In this document: piece by piece, positions 1-11,588 of the stretch | Layout: every line of letters starts with the position of its first letter | Position numbering within the stretch: the first letter of the stretch is position 1 | Assembly (NCBI GenBank): GCA_900642245.1 | Contig: CAAAJI010000088.1 | Location: 155,450 to 192,420 of the forward strand | DNA from: Fragilaria radians | Taxonomy: Eukaryota; Bacillariophyta; Fragilariophyceae; Fragilariales; Fragilariaceae | DNA: 36,971 nucleotides | Direction: 5' to 3' | Notes under the pieces: model-generated | The model's input: the letters and a program-made list of their open reading frames with translations, nothing else | Database searches by the model: none | What the model was told of the DNA's origin: nothing | Made by a program: the position numbers and the translations under genes

Positions 1-101
1 ATAGGCAATGGCTGTCTGAATGTTGGGTCTTGCTCTCTTTGACAAGAATAAGCACTTTGCAACAAATGTATGGTAAATCTACCTCTTGGCATCTGACAAT
101 T

Positions 102-1020
102 TCACATCGTCTTCTCTATCCATGGATATTTTGAATCAGCCAGTTCCTCCGGAAACTCTTTAATCATGCTGTTTATATAATCTTTCATATCCACCTTTAC
201 TCTTCCATCTTCAGTGAAATCAAGTTTCATCGCCAGGTAATCGTGTATTTTACCCCTTTTTGCTTTTACTGATGGATTTCCATAGGTTTTCTCTAACCAT
301 TTGTAGAACTTATTGTTTACTTCTGGGTCTTCATGACTAGACTTTAGATTGTCTACATGCCAGGTTACTGTGTGCTGTTTACCTCTCACGGTTCTATTCG
401 CCACACATGGATTGTAAGGATTGATTTTGAAACCAATACTTTCTAGATCTTTTTTCAATTTTTTATAGAACAATAATGCTGCTTGCAAAGTTCCATATAC
501 TGCTTTAAGTAACTGAACATAAAGCACCTTGTGATTGCCTTCCTGGGTCACGTATTCCTTTTATGTTGTCGGATCCATTGATACTAGGATGTCTACTAGT
601 GATCCTCTGATTTTCATTATTACTTTCTCCTTGCTATTTGTATCCATGTCGGTTTGGATAAAAGCATTTGGGATGTCCGCTGTCATAATATCGCGTTTTT
701 CTCTTGCATCAATTGTTGCAGTAATCAGAATAGATTCTGTCAATGCTGTGGGACTTGTTGTATCCTCTTTATTTATATATTCTCTTTGTGCGCTTCCATT
801 GGCACAAGCTCTAGTTTTAACTCTCCCATCGCTCTTTTCAGTTAAAAAGATGAGGCTTTCCATAGCTCTTTGCTTCTCAAGTTGTGACATGTCTTTAATT
901 CAGATAGGTTTGAATGCATGTCTGTCATGTAACTGTTTAACTTCTTCAACTGCAGCGTCATAACCTTTTGCTCCAAAGTGTTTCAACCCTTTATTGAGTC
1001 CAAATGTTTCCAAGAATGCA
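102..1020 (-). pseudogene. Reverse transcriptase region of element A (left copy)
   Basis: Copia RT in broken frames. On the minus strand the block at 561-890 carries CANGSAQREY and the first catalytic Asp in TADIPNAF; the block at 102-551 carries LKAVYGTLQ and WHVDNLKSS, the position of the usual (Y/H)VDD box. The second Asp of that box is Asn (codon at 348-350), which should abolish polymerisation. Stop codons separate the blocks at about 552-560 (TAA) and 900 (TGA). Every lesion is also present in the right copy at 12280-13068. Confidence 0.9.
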
Positions 1021-1031
1021 TAATCATTCTT

Positions 1032-1580
1032 TCACTGTAGACTTTGGTGGTTTAAATGATGCATTGTCTTTGCAATCATAAATTGAGATTCTTGTGTATA
1101 CTCATTCTTTTTGTGAGTTTGTGTGACTAGATCTTCTTGGTAAAGATTCAATCGACTTGGTGGTGTAATCTGTCTTCCAGATCTTGTCCTTGTCCTGTCA
1201 TTGTTTATATCTTCATTGTCATTTGTAGTGTTTTCATCCACATCTTCATCTTCAGAAGTATCATCATTTTCAAATTCTGTCTCTGGATTGAATTCTTCTG
1301 GTGCCTTGGCATCTCCTCCTGTTGGATTGGAGTTATCATTATTTGTTTGCTCATGTAAAATATCTGCTGTGATATTAGGGTTTATTTCATCCATGGGTGC
1401 AATACTAATATTGTTGTCAGTCTCATAGGTATCTTTGATTTCATTATCGGTTTTGTTGTAGTTTTGTTCTTCATTATTTTCCTTCTCACCCACTCCTGCA
1501 ATCCAAGAGGAGTCGTATGAGGTAATGCCCGATTTGCTGATGATTTTGCATCCATCCTTTATGCCATCTTTCTCTGCCAA
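1032..1580 (-). pseudogene. Acidic pol linker of element A (left copy)
   Basis: A 182-codon open stretch between integrase and RT, rich in Asp, Glu, Asn and Thr, ending in a basic run (RTRTRSGR) and PPSRL. In copia pol this is the variable segment joining integrase to RT and it has no catalytic residues. A one-base indel near 1130 makes its end differ from the right copy, which stops at 159 codons. Confidence 0.75.
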
Positions 1581-1778
1581 ACTGTGAACTATGTCTATAA
1601 CATTGGAAGTAATTGTTGGGAAGCGAAAAATTATTTAGTCAATCTAGTCAAAGATGATGTCAACAACAGAAAGAAACTACCAGTTGGATTAGGAAACAGA
1701 AGAAGAGAGCTTATGTTCACAATAGTGATTAAATCTTAGTAGCAATTCTAAATTAAGAAGAGCCCGCTGGAGAGCCTA

Positions 1779-3190
1779 TCAAGAGGTGGTATTCAACCAG
1801 CGATTATCAAAAGTAGACTTTCGTTCAACAGTATTGGGAATTACGGTAACATTTCGTCGAGTAATTAATCTTCCACTCTTTAGGTCAAGCAAAGTATGCC
1901 CACCTTGCACATTATCGGTGTATCGTAAGTAGATACAATCAAGTGTTCTTGGGAGTTGTGTGTTCCTGGGTTCGGGTTCTGTATGAGCTTGGACATAGGA
2001 TCCAAATGGGATTGAACAATGTTTTTTGTAGTCAAGTGATTTTTGATGTAGGATCATTCTTGGACTATAATAGGCTGATACACCGCCTTTGGGGGGGGGA
2101 AAGAAATTTAATTTCTTTGCACATTCTGTTGTTAACATCTTTATCATGATTTTTGGAATTTTCTGGTATGGTAACCTGTGAAATGCAGTTCGGAATCTCC
2201 TTGATGACCCTATTGTTCCTTTTGGCATCAGGAACATGTTCTTGGGGATTTGCATAATTCATATTAATTTCGAATTTATCTGCCATTTCCTTTGTCAGTG
2301 GTTGCAATTCATTGTCGCAATATATTGTCTTGACTCTAATCCTGCTTTGTTATATATTCTGAAAACATTTTCGAGGACACTCCTGTAAGCTTCAGGTGTC
2401 TGATTTGAGATCCACTCCGCGGTCCGGTATTTAATGTTTTTGGAAATTGTTGTGAGAAAAGGTATTCCATTTATTCTCATTCCATCCATACACAGAGTAA
2501 TGTGTTGGTGGTTTGCAATTAATTCTCTGGGAATATTGATATAGTCTGATGTGACTGGAGCTGGTTTATTCCTGGTAACTTTACCCTTCAATGCTCCAAC
2601 ATCTGGTCCAAATATACCTCAGCAATGTTTATATCTTCAGTTGTAATAGGAAGATTCTTGACCATATTGGCTCTAACAATTGCTTTGAAATCCTTGATGG
2701 AAGACGTACCCAATGCATGGTATATTTGCCTTACCAATTTTGCTTTCTGCACTTGTCTATCAGTGTAGAATTTCTTATTTTCTTCAACGCTGTCAATTGC
2801 ATGATTGATCAATGAACTTTGTAGTTGTGTAGTTCTGTATGTTGGCTTATGATAATATAAGCCATTTTTGTCTTTGGTAAACTTCACTGTCTTGTGAGAT
2901 AAATAGACTGTAAAAGCTTTATCTTGAGTTGAATCATATGTAACTCTGTGCTTCTTTTCCATTTCAGATAGGCTGAAAATGTTGGTAATGGCTTTTGGTG
3001 TGAACCAAACTTCCCCATACCCTGGCACTGTTGCTTTTGTCTTAGTAGTGACTTCTCCTCCATTTGTAGAGAGTCTTAAGGTTTCTTCTGTTTCATGTAT
3101 GTTTTCCACTAATTTCGGGTTGCAAAATAAGTTTATTGTCAATCCATTGTCTAACAGGATTAGATCTTTCATCACACTTGCTTGGTACAT
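1779..3190 (-). pseudogene. Protease-integrase region of element A (left copy)
   Basis: Minus-strand protease (LILLDNGLT, an aspartic-protease-like DNG instead of D-S/T-G) followed by integrase with the conserved IFGPD-GALKGK segment, the first Asp (LCMDGMRINGIPF), the second Asp (YCDNE) and the C-terminal block SIPFGSYVQAH and LDCIYLRYTDN. The frame is broken three times: a one-base loss near 2619, another near 2333 and a shift near 2200. The usual catalytic Glu of PEAERNNR is Lys here. Only the last break and the Glu change are shared with the right copy. Confidence 0.88.
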
Positions 3191-3383
3191 CTGAATATGT
3201 GCTCCACTCCATTCTCTTGATGATGTCTGACTGGTTTCAGCAGTTGTTATCTGACTTGAAGTTGAACTTGCTGAATTTGCTGTGTCTGTTGGATTATTTA
3301 TAACTGTATTTACGTGATTTTGACCTTTTGCTTTGCTTTATTAATAGCCCATTCATTTTTTGGAATTGTGTCTTTTTGTCGGC

Positions 3384-4454
3384 AAGTTGGTCATCAATGT
3401 CCACTCTTACCACAACAATAGCATCTGCCTACATTTCAGGTCTCTCTTCATTATTGTTGTTCTTCTCTGGTTCCTTTTGTGGTTGATTCTTTCCAGCTAT
3501 CGTTTTCTTAAAGTTGTCGAAATGATGGTTACTGAGTATGTTATTGGCTTCTGTGATGTTCTGCGGGTATTGATTATTTTTCAGGGATTGTTGTGTCTGT
3601 AATCCACTTAGTAGTGATCCATATTTGGATTTATCACTATTTTCCAAGTACGTATATGCCGCAAACTGGCTAAATGCTTTCTCATTGCATTCTTTAACTG
3701 ACTTCTCACTCTCTGGGTCATATTCTCTCATGGCTTTGACACACTTTGTCAGCACTATTGGACCTCCTAGATGAGATTTCATCACTTCCAACGCTGTCTT
3801 GAATCTCTTGGTGAACTCTTGTAGTCCCTCTCCATCTTGTTGTTTTAGGTTAATGAAAGTCTTAATTGCGTCCAAAAATGATAGACATCTCATATCAATG
3901 CTCATGATAACTTAAAGCAAACTGTTTAATAGTTTTCAGGAGTTCAATCGGGTCTCCTTTTATGCTTTCATTAAAATCTGTATGTGACTCAATCTTGGTC
4001 TGCATGCCTCTACTGCACTGTTCCCATGGGAATGCATAGGCTTTGGATGTATTCGTTTCCAGGTATTGTTTCCTCTTCATGTAGCTGTCAAATTCAGCCT
4101 TGAATTCAATTTGAAATTGTTTATTCTCAATTTCTGCCACCATTTCATCTTCTGATGTACTTACTCTCAAACTTGGCTTGTCCTTCTCCATATTGTATCA
4201 AGTCAATGTTTCAAGCAATGAGGCAATGCCATGGCCAAAAATAAAAGTTTTATTAATATAATTAATTAAATACTCTGTTGTGTTGTCATAGTTGCTGCTT
4301 GTTTTGCTGAGCTTAAGTAGTACATGTAGTCTGCCAATGTTTTCTTGGTTGGCTTGTATCCACTTGAATTGCTAGGGTTTTTTGGTATTTTTGTAGGTTT
4401 TCCCTTTCCTTGTTGATTTCGGCGAGTCGATTTGACATTCATTCTGTCTTTCAC
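3384..4454 (-). pseudogene. Gag region of element A (left copy)
   Basis: Minus-strand gag in pieces at 4266-4454 (TLADYMYYLSSAKQA), 3895-4191 and 3429-3905 (ESHTDF, GGPIVLTK, NNILSNHHFD), then a zinc knuckle CYCCGKSGH--PTCR at about 3384-3430 interrupted by two consecutive TGA codons. A one-base insertion near 3877 (five T's against four) is specific to this copy. The small overlap near 3895-3905 is a frameshift, not a programmed slip with a recognisable signal. Confidence 0.82.
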
Positions 4455-5171
4455 TCCCTTTTGGTCACTCTGGTTCAGTTCTCTGCTGATAGTGCCTTTT
4501 CAGTTTTGGATGATGGATTTGTATATCCCAGCCCTTTTTCTTACCCTCTGGTTGCTCTTTTGGCACCTGAATTCCTATTCTGGTCACTCTCGACTCTTAG
4601 TTGCTCTTCTGGCACTTGGATTCCTACTCTGGTCACTCTCGACTCTTAGGTTCCTCTGAATTCACAATTGGTTCTATGAAACTGGTAATTTTTACTTTGG
4701 ATGTTACAATCCGGTATTCCTTGGTCACTTCTGGTGATCGCTTGGATGCTTAGACGGTTCTCTATTGTCTGCCCGGCCCTATCCTTGTCTTGGATGGTTC
4801 TTCTATGTTGTATTGATGATCTCAAATCTATCAATATCCTGTTGTTGACTTGATTTGACTCCTTCGGATGATTCTGTTGACTTTCTGACTTCCGCGACTT
4901 TTAAAAAGTAATGTTGAGCGGATTCCCTTTGTCTGCTGCTTCTGAGCTATCCCTGATGTGTAAACACACCATCAAAGGTTGTCCTAGCAAGATACTTGGT
5001 TAACAACAAAGTATTACTAAAATTACTTTTTAAAAGTGACTCTTTGGTCAGTTTCTCTTGTTCCTTCTTTTCCTTCTGTTTTCTGGTATTTGTCGATGTC
5101 ATCGGATTCTGATCCAAAATAAAAACTCTTCTTTTCTCTTTGGTAAATTACAGTGTTATTCCAACAGTTCA
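4455..5171 (-). mobile_element. Candidate 5' LTR plus leader of element A (left copy)
   Basis: No gene. Read on the minus strand it starts TGAACTGTTGG at 5171, where identity with the right copy stops, as expected for an LTR terminus beginning with TG. The 3' end of the LTR cannot be placed. It contains two 49-base direct repeats (4552-4649) and a 16-base inverted repeat, 4897-4912 against 5022-5037, which is perfect in this copy. Confidence 0.55.
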
Positions 5172-6011
5172 CTCTTGCTATCACAGACCGGTTTGATTGA
5201 ACTGATCATTGCCAATTTGGGCCTCACTAATGCTTGTTCATACAAGAAAGCACCCGCATCAGAAATCCTTTCTCAATCACCATCTAGCCCCCCTTTTGAC
5301 AACACTTACAACTACCAATCCATATTGGGAAAATTGATGTATGTATCCGCAAATACGTGTTGTGAGCTATCCTTTGCAAATCATCAATGTGCCCGTTTTT
5401 CAATCAATCCACAGAAGCAACATGGCACCGCTCTTAAACGTATTGGAGGATATCTTCTTGGCACTACCCATCGTTCATCCAACAGATGATCTCGTGCTGA
5501 ACTATTATGCGGATGCAGATTTTGCTAGACTGTTCACCTCATCCAATCTGGAGGATCCAAAATCTGTTAAATCAAGAACAGGATTTGTTATCTCCTTGGG
5601 ACAACACCTATTGCATGGGTCAGCAAACTACAATCTGAAACAGCACTCTCTACCATCGAATCAGAATACATTGCTCTCTCTCAAGCTCTCCACATACTTC
5701 TGCCATTACGAGAACTCCTTCAAGAAGTATGTCAACCCCTTGGGTTATCTGCCCATTCCAAAGTCTTGATCCGATCCACCATCTTTGAGGACAATCAGGC
5801 ATGTTATCAGCTTGCCACATTGGATCCTCCTTGCATGACTCCACGTCCCAAGAGTATTGCAATAAAATATCACTGGTTCCGGGAACATCCCTGACCAGGG
5901 GAGGTTGAAATTAAGCCAATTCCCTCACAAGAACAATTGGCCGATGTGTTTACAAAGCCATTATCCCCAGTGAATTTCAAGCGTATAAGAAAGCAACTTT
6001 TGGGCTGGTGA
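5172..6011 (+). pseudogene. Copia element G, RT C-terminus and RNase H
   Basis: Plus-strand 3' half of a different copia family. Starting directly at the arm boundary it reads LSQTGLIE (thumb region), then YNYQSILGKLMYVS and HQCARFS (5310-5400), then RNase H with YYADADF (about 5500-5520), AKSRTGF-like KSRTGF (5568-5590), ALSTIESEYIALSQAL in a shifted frame (5645-5695), FEDNQACYQLA and the terminal ADVFTKPLSPVNF with stop at 6009-6011. Frameshifts lie near 5480 and 5600-5640 and there is a TGA at about 5893. The 5' half (gag to RT palm) is absent; because element A abuts it exactly, it probably lies beyond the left copy of A, outside the window. Confidence 0.85.
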
Positions 6012-6340
6012 ACATGAAAATTATCCCATTTATTTTAAGCACTGCACCTTGGCATCAGGGGGAGTGTGACAAATACATATATCTTGCCCAGATTTTCACT
6101 ATCAAGATTGGTTTTTACCGTTAAATGCTTGATGCCTCACCTATGTGTAACTAATCCAAAATTGGAGTTTCCATGACATGATGCTCTCTTGTTGGAGTTT
6201 TGCGACGCAGGAACTTTTCTCACAAAGCTCAAAAACAATCAATAGGCTCACAAAATAAATATTTCTATTTTAACATTACCCTACTTATATCAATACTATT
6301 GCACCATTCATATCAATCCAACACACATCACCTGCTCCAA
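6012..6340 (+). mobile_element. Polypurine tract and 3' LTR start of element G
   Basis: About 50 bases after the RNase H stop is a purine tract, ATCAGGGGGAG, followed at 6065 by TGTGACAAATAC, the standard copia arrangement of polypurine tract then LTR TG. The LTR end is not clear; I see no obvious CA terminus before the GC-rich block begins near 6340-6480, so the length is a guess and the LTR may be truncated. Confidence 0.6.
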
Positions 6341-6479
6341 TCTCTGTGTCGGTTCACCGCACTTTGCGATTTGCATTGTTATCACACCTTGTCACTGAGT
6401 TCCGCAGCTTGCGTGACCGCCACTGGAACTCAGAGCAACCTCTGGTCTTTGTTGCAACAGTACTGTAAACAACACCAGG

Positions 6480-7998
6480 AGTTTGTTGGTCCAAGGGCAT
6501 TCGCCTGCGCCTCACACAACAAATGAACCTGTGGGACCAAGGCCACCTCAAGGTCTTGGTGTTCCCCCAATGAAGATGCACAGGCACGCTCCTTCAACTA
6601 CTGCGTTCTCTCTGGCCGACTGTGACAGGCTGTGCGGACCCTCACCAATTGCTCAGGTAGAGGAGTTTGCCAGCCTGACAACCTCTGCTCCAAGTCAGGT
6701 TGGCCAGTGTGACAGGTGCTTCAGGAGAAACACCCTACCCTTTGCAACTCAGCCACTGTGGGAGAGGCAGATGGGGCCTTTGAGCCATTTCCTGATCTTC
6801 CTGCCCCTGTTCCGGTGTGCATTACACAGGACAATGTCCAGGCAGTCTCCTCCCACCTCTCTGATGCCACCTGACCAGGCAGCAATGACACTGTTGAACT
6901 GTCAAACTGGCTGGCATTGAAGGTGCTGTCTATGCCATTTGAGCCGTCTTTGCAGATCCCTCCCTCATGGTACGCCAACAATGCGGCCATGGCAGGTCCA
7001 GTCCAGGGCATCAGGACAGCCCATCACCTCCTCCTTGACCTTGGTCCTCGCCGTGGCTACTTCCCAGAGCCAGACAAGTCAATCCTCATCACCCCAACTG
7101 CAACACCTCCCTCTGCCCTAGAACCCCTGGAAGAATTCAACTTCCAGCATTCAGATGGGCACTACTATGAAGGCGGGTTTGTTGGCTCAGGGGAGGCTGA
7201 GGCAGCATGAGTGGATCCCCAAGTCCAGCAATGGATTGAGGGTGTGCACAGCCTGGCCAAGGCGGCACAGAGATACCCGCAGACAGCCTATGCTGGCCTG
7301 TCTTGGTCACTCGAAGCCAAATGGCAGCATCTCCAGAGAGTGAATCCAGATCTCCCACCTGCTTTTGCCCCCCTGGAGGAAGGCATAGCAACAGTCTTCC
7401 TCCCAGCCCTTCTTGACGCCACAATTGAGGAGGTTGCCAAACTCTGCCTTACCCTTGCCCTGCCAACGCGCAAGGGTGGACTGGGCATCCCAGACCACAC
7501 GACCACTGGAGCACTCTGCTTTGCAGCTTAAACAGCAAGCACTGACATCGTCCAGGAGTACCTCTCTGTGCTACTGAGCACCAACATACCATCTCCAGGG
7601 GTCACCTTGAGGCCAAGGCGCACCAGCGCCATACCACTGAAGGCAGGCTGGCCACGATCCTCAAGGGAGCTTGACCAATGGACAAGTGGCGCATCCTTTG
7701 GTCAGCAGCGACAGGTGCATGGCTCTGACCTCTCCACAGAGGAGTTTTGAGATGGCCTGTGCCTCCACTTTGGATTGCCACCCATCTCCCTCCCGCCCCA
7801 ATGCAACGGATGCAGCAAATGTTTTACTACAGAGCATGGCAGGTCCTGCTGCAAAGGGGGCCTGATCTTCCAACGCCACAACAACCTTGTGGCCATGTGG
7901 GGACAGCTATGCAGCCAAGCCCACACACCCTCCACAGTTTCCGACAAACCACTAATCCAAACCAGTCAGGATGTGCAGGTTGCAGGGTCTACCCGCAC
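6480..7998 (+). pseudogene. Non-LTR (LINE) reverse transcriptase C-terminal fragment
   Basis: A GC-rich plus-strand remnant in several frames. The RT palm motif reads WYANNAAMAGP at 6968-7000, where functional elements have Y-A-D-D: both Asp codons are Asn (6977-6982). It is followed by GPRRGYFPEPDKSILI (about 7045-7100), a GGF-GS block (7170-7195), AYAGLSWSLEAKWQHLQRV (7285-7345), FAPLEEGIATVFLPALL (7363-7413) and LALPTRKGGLGIPD (7450-7495). A C-terminal Cys/His block, CNGCSKCFTTEH-RSCCKGGL--RHN (about 7800-7890), is typical of this LINE lineage. Upstream text (6480-6920) is rich in stops and only weakly LINE-like. There are stops at 7208, 7528 and 7748. It ends abruptly at element A. Confidence 0.8.
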
Positions 7999-8713
7999 TG
8001 AACTGTTGGAATAACACTGTAATTTACCAAAGAGAAAAGAAGAGTTTTTATTTTGGATCAGAATCCGATGACATCGACAAATACCAGAAAACAGAAGGAA
8101 AAGAAGGAACAAGAGAAACTGACCAAAGAGTCACTTTAAAAAGTAATTTTAGTAATACTTTGTTGTTAACCAAGTATCTTGCTAGGACAACCTTTGATGG
8201 TGTGTTTACACATCAGGGATAGCTCAGAAGCAGCAGACAAAGGGAATCCGCTCAACATTACTTTTTAAAAGTCGCGGAAGTCAGAAAGTCAACAGAATCA
8301 TCCGAAGGAGTCGAATCAAGTCAACAACAGGATATTGATAGATTTGAGATCATCAATACAACATAGAAGAACCATCCAAGACAAGGATAGGGCCGGGCAG
8401 ACAATAGAGAACCGTCTAAGCATCCAAGCGATCACCAGAAGTGACAAGGAATACCGGATTGTAACATCCAAAGTAAAAATTACCAGTTTCATAGAACCAA
8501 TTGTGAATTCAGAGGAACCTAAGAGTCGAGAGTGACCAGAGTAGGAATCCAAGTGCCAGAAGAGCAACTAAGAGTCGAGAGTGACCAGAATAGGAATTCA
8601 GGTGCCAAAAGAGCAACCAGAGGGTAAGAAAAAGGGCTGGGATATACAAATCCATCATCCAAAACTGAAAAGGCACTATCAGCAGAGAACTGAACCAGAG
8701 TGACCAAAAGGGA
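7999..8713 (+). mobile_element. Candidate 5' LTR plus leader of element A (right copy)
   Basis: Noncoding. It starts TGAACTGTTGG at 7999, the first base shared with the left arm. A 16-base inverted repeat (8132-8147 against 8257-8272) is imperfect here because one T is missing relative to the left copy. No matching 3' LTR is in the window, so the LTR/leader boundary and primer binding site are undetermined. Confidence 0.55.
8519..8616 (+). repeat. Two 49-base tandem repeats in element A leader
   Basis: Units 8519-8567 and 8568-8616 begin CTAAGAGTCGAGAGTGACC and differ at five positions by eye. The same pair is mirrored at 4552-4649 in the left arm. It lies between the candidate LTR and gag. 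Confidence 0.9.
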
Positions 8714-9785
8714 GTGAAAGACAGAATGAATGTCAAATCGACTCGCCGAAATCAACAAGGAAAGGGAAAACCTACAAAAATACCAAAAAACCCTAGCAAT
8801 TCAAGTGGATACAAGCCAACCAAGAAAACATTGGCAGACTACATGTACTACTTAAGCTCAGCAAAACAAGCAGCAACTATGACAACACAACAGAGTATTT
8901 AATTAATTATATTAATAAAACTTTTATTTTTGGCCATGGCATTGCCTCATTGCTTGAAACATTGACTTGATACAATATGGAGAAGGACAAGCCAAGTTTG
9001 AGAGTAAGTACATCAGAAGATGAAATGGTGGCAGAAATTGAGAATAAACAATTTCAAATTGAATTCAAGGCTGAATTTGACAGCTACATGAAGAGGAAAC
9101 AATACCTGGAAACGAATACATCCAAAGCCTATGCATTCCCATGGGAACAGTGCAGTAGAGGCATGCAGACCAAGATTGAGTCACATACAGATTTTAATGA
9201 AAGCATAAAAGGAGACCCGATTGAACTCCTGAAAACTATTAAACAGTTTGCTTTAAGTTATCATGAGCATTGATATGAGATGTCTATCATTTTGGACGCA
9301 ATTAAGACTTTCATTAACCTAAAACAACAAGATGGAGAGGGACTACAAGAGTTCACCAAGAGATTCAAGACAGCGTTGGAAGTGATGAAATCTCATCTAG
9401 GAGGTCCAATAGTGCTGACAAAGTGTGTCAAAGCCATGAGAGAATATGACCCAGAGAGTGAGAAGTCAGTTAAAGAATGCAATGAGAAAGCATTTAGCCA
9501 GTTTGCGGCATATACGTACTTGGAAAATAGTGATAAATCCAAATATGGATCACTACTAAGTGGATTACAGACACAACAATCCCTGAAAAATAATCAATAC
9601 CCGCAGAACATCACAGAAGCCAATAACATACTCAGTAACCATCATTTCGACAACTTTAAGAAAACGATAGCTGGAAAGAATCAACCACAAAAGGAACCAG
9701 AGAAGAACAACAATAATGAAGAGAGACCTGAAATGTAGGCAGATGCTATTGTTGTGGTAAGAGTGGACATTGATGACCAACTTGC
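8714..9785 (+). pseudogene. Gag of element A (right copy)
   Basis: Capsid-like gag in three pieces. An N-terminal stretch (TLADYMYYLSSAKQA, 8714-8902) shifts frame near 8878 into NTTEYLINYINKTF; a TGA precedes the Met at 8977; the next piece (8977-9273) ends at a TGA where relatives have Arg (HEH-stop-YEM, a CGA to TGA change); the last piece (9280-9738) carries GGPIVLTK and NNILSNHHFD. After a frame change, the zinc knuckle C-x2-C-x4-H-x4-C lies at 9744-9785 with two TGA codons at 9771-9776. The stops are of mixed kinds in the element (TGA, TAA, TAG), so they look like decay and not a variant genetic code. Confidence 0.85.
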
Positions 9786-9976
9786 CGACAAAAAGACACA
9801 ATTCCAAAAAATGAATGGGCTATTAATAAAGCAAAGCAAAAGGTCAAAATCACGTAAATACAGTTATAAATAATCCAACAGACACAGCAAATTCAGCAAG
9901 TTCAACTTCAAGTCAGATAACAACTGCTGAAACCAGTCAGACATCATCAAGAGAATGGAGTGGAGCACATATTCAG

Positions 9977-11390
9977 ATGTACCAAGCAAGTGTGATGAAA
10001 GATCTAATCCTGTTAGACAATGGATTGACAATAAACTTATTTTGCAACCCGAAATTAGTGGAAAACATACATGAAACAGAAGAAACCTTAAGACTCTCTA
10101 CAAATGGAGGAGAAGTCACTACTAAGACAAAAGCAACAGTGCCAGGGTATGGGGAAGTTTGGTTCACACCAAAAGCCATTACCAACATTTTCAGCCTATC
10201 TGAAATGGAAAAGAAGCACAGAGTTACATATGATTCAACTCAAGATAAAGCTTTTACAGTCTATTTATCTCACAAGACAGTGAAGTTTACCAAAGACAAA
10301 AATGGCTTATATTATCATAAGCCAACATACAGAACTACACAACTACAAAGTTCATTGATCAATCATGCAATTGACAGCGTTGAAGAAAATAAGAAATTCT
10401 ACACTGATAGACAAGTGCAGAAAGCAAAATTGGTAAGGCAAATATACCATGCATTGGGTACGTCTTCCATCAAGGATTTCAAAGCAATTGTTAGAGCCAA
10501 TATGGTCAAGAATCTTCCTATTACAACTGAAGATATAAACATTGCTGAGGATATATTTGGACCAGATGTTGGAGCATTGAAGGGTAAAGTTACCAGGAAT
10601 AAACCAGCTCCAGTCACATCAGACTATATCAATATTCCCAGAGAATTAATTGCAAACCACCAACACATTACTCTGTGTATGGATGGAATGAGAATAAATG
10701 GAATACCTTTTCTCACAACAATTTCCAAAAACATTAAATACCGGACCGCGGAGTGGATCTCAAATCAGACACCTGAAGCTTACAGGAGTGTCCTCGAAAA
10801 TGTTTTCAGAATATATAACAAAGCAGGATTCAGAGTCAAGACAATATATTGCGACAATGAATTGCAACCACTGACAAAGGAAATGGCAGATAAATTCGAA
10901 ATTAATATGAATTATGCAAATCCCCAAGAACATGTTCCTGATGCCAAAAGGAACAATAGGGTCATCAAGGAGATTCCGAACTGCATTTCACAGGTTACCA
11001 TACCAGAAAATTCCAAAAATCATGATAAAGATGTTAACAACAGAATGTGCAAAGAAATTAAATTTCTTTCCCCCCCCCAAAGGCGGTGTATCAGCCTATT
11101 ATAGTCCAAGAATGATCCTACATCAAAAATCACTTGACTACAAAAAACATTGTTCAATCCCATTTGGATCCTATGTCCAAGCTCATACAGAACCCGAACC
11201 CAGGAACACACAACTCCCAAGAACACTTGATTGTATCTACTTACGATACACCGATAATGTGCAAGGTGGGCATACTTTGCTTGACCTAAAGAGTGGAAGA
11301 TTAATTACTCGACGAAATGTTACCGTAATTCCCAATACTGTTGAACGAAAGTCTACTTTTGATAATCGCTGGTTGAATACCACCTCTTGA
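9977..11390 (+). pseudogene. Protease-integrase of element A (right copy)
   Basis: A 375-codon open frame (9977-11104) and an overlapping frame (10914-11390). Protease: LILLDNGLTINLFCN near residue 10-25. Integrase: KLVRQIYHALG, then IFGPDVGALKGK, then first Asp in LCMDGMRINGIPFLTT, second Asp in IYCDNE, and PDAKRNNRVIKE, where relatives have PEAERNNRVIKE; the catalytic Glu is Lys (codon 10946-10948). A frameshift near 10970 moves the true frame to FRTAFHRLPYQK. It continues through FFPPPKGG (encoded by nine C's, 11070-11078), IPFGSYVQAH and LDCIYLRYTDN. This copy is better preserved than the left one. Confidence 0.9.
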
Positions 11391-11588
11391 TAGGCTCTCC
11401 AGCGGGCTCTTCTTAATTTAGAATTGCTACTAAGATTTAATCACTATTGTGAACATAAGCTCTCTTCTTCTGTTTCCTAATCCAACTGGTAGTTTCTTTC
11501 TGTTGTTGACATCATCTTTGACTAGATTGACTAAATAATTTTTCGCTTCCCAACAATTACTTCCAATGTTATAGACATAGTTCACAGT

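Larger units (their letters stand above)
1..5171 (-). mobile_element. Copia element A, left copy (left arm of inverted repeat)
   Basis: This is a Ty1/copia-type LTR retrotransposon on the minus strand. It is the reverse complement of 7999-13169, and paired coordinates sum to 13167-13170 along the whole length. Reading from 5171 down to 1 there is a candidate 5' LTR and leader, gag, protease-integrase, an acidic linker, RT and the start of the RT-RNase H connection. Homology is still intact at base 1, so the RNase H end and 3' LTR lie outside the window or are missing. Six single-base indels separate it from the right copy; one at about 2619 and one at about 2333 break the protease-integrase frame that is open in the right copy. 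The inner end (5171) abuts copia element G. Confidence 0.93.

Noticed and set aside
11070..11078. Programmed frameshift at the nine-C run of A pol
   Set aside because: The run encodes PPP in the correct frame; the actual frame change is about 100 bases earlier near 10970 and has no slippery signal.
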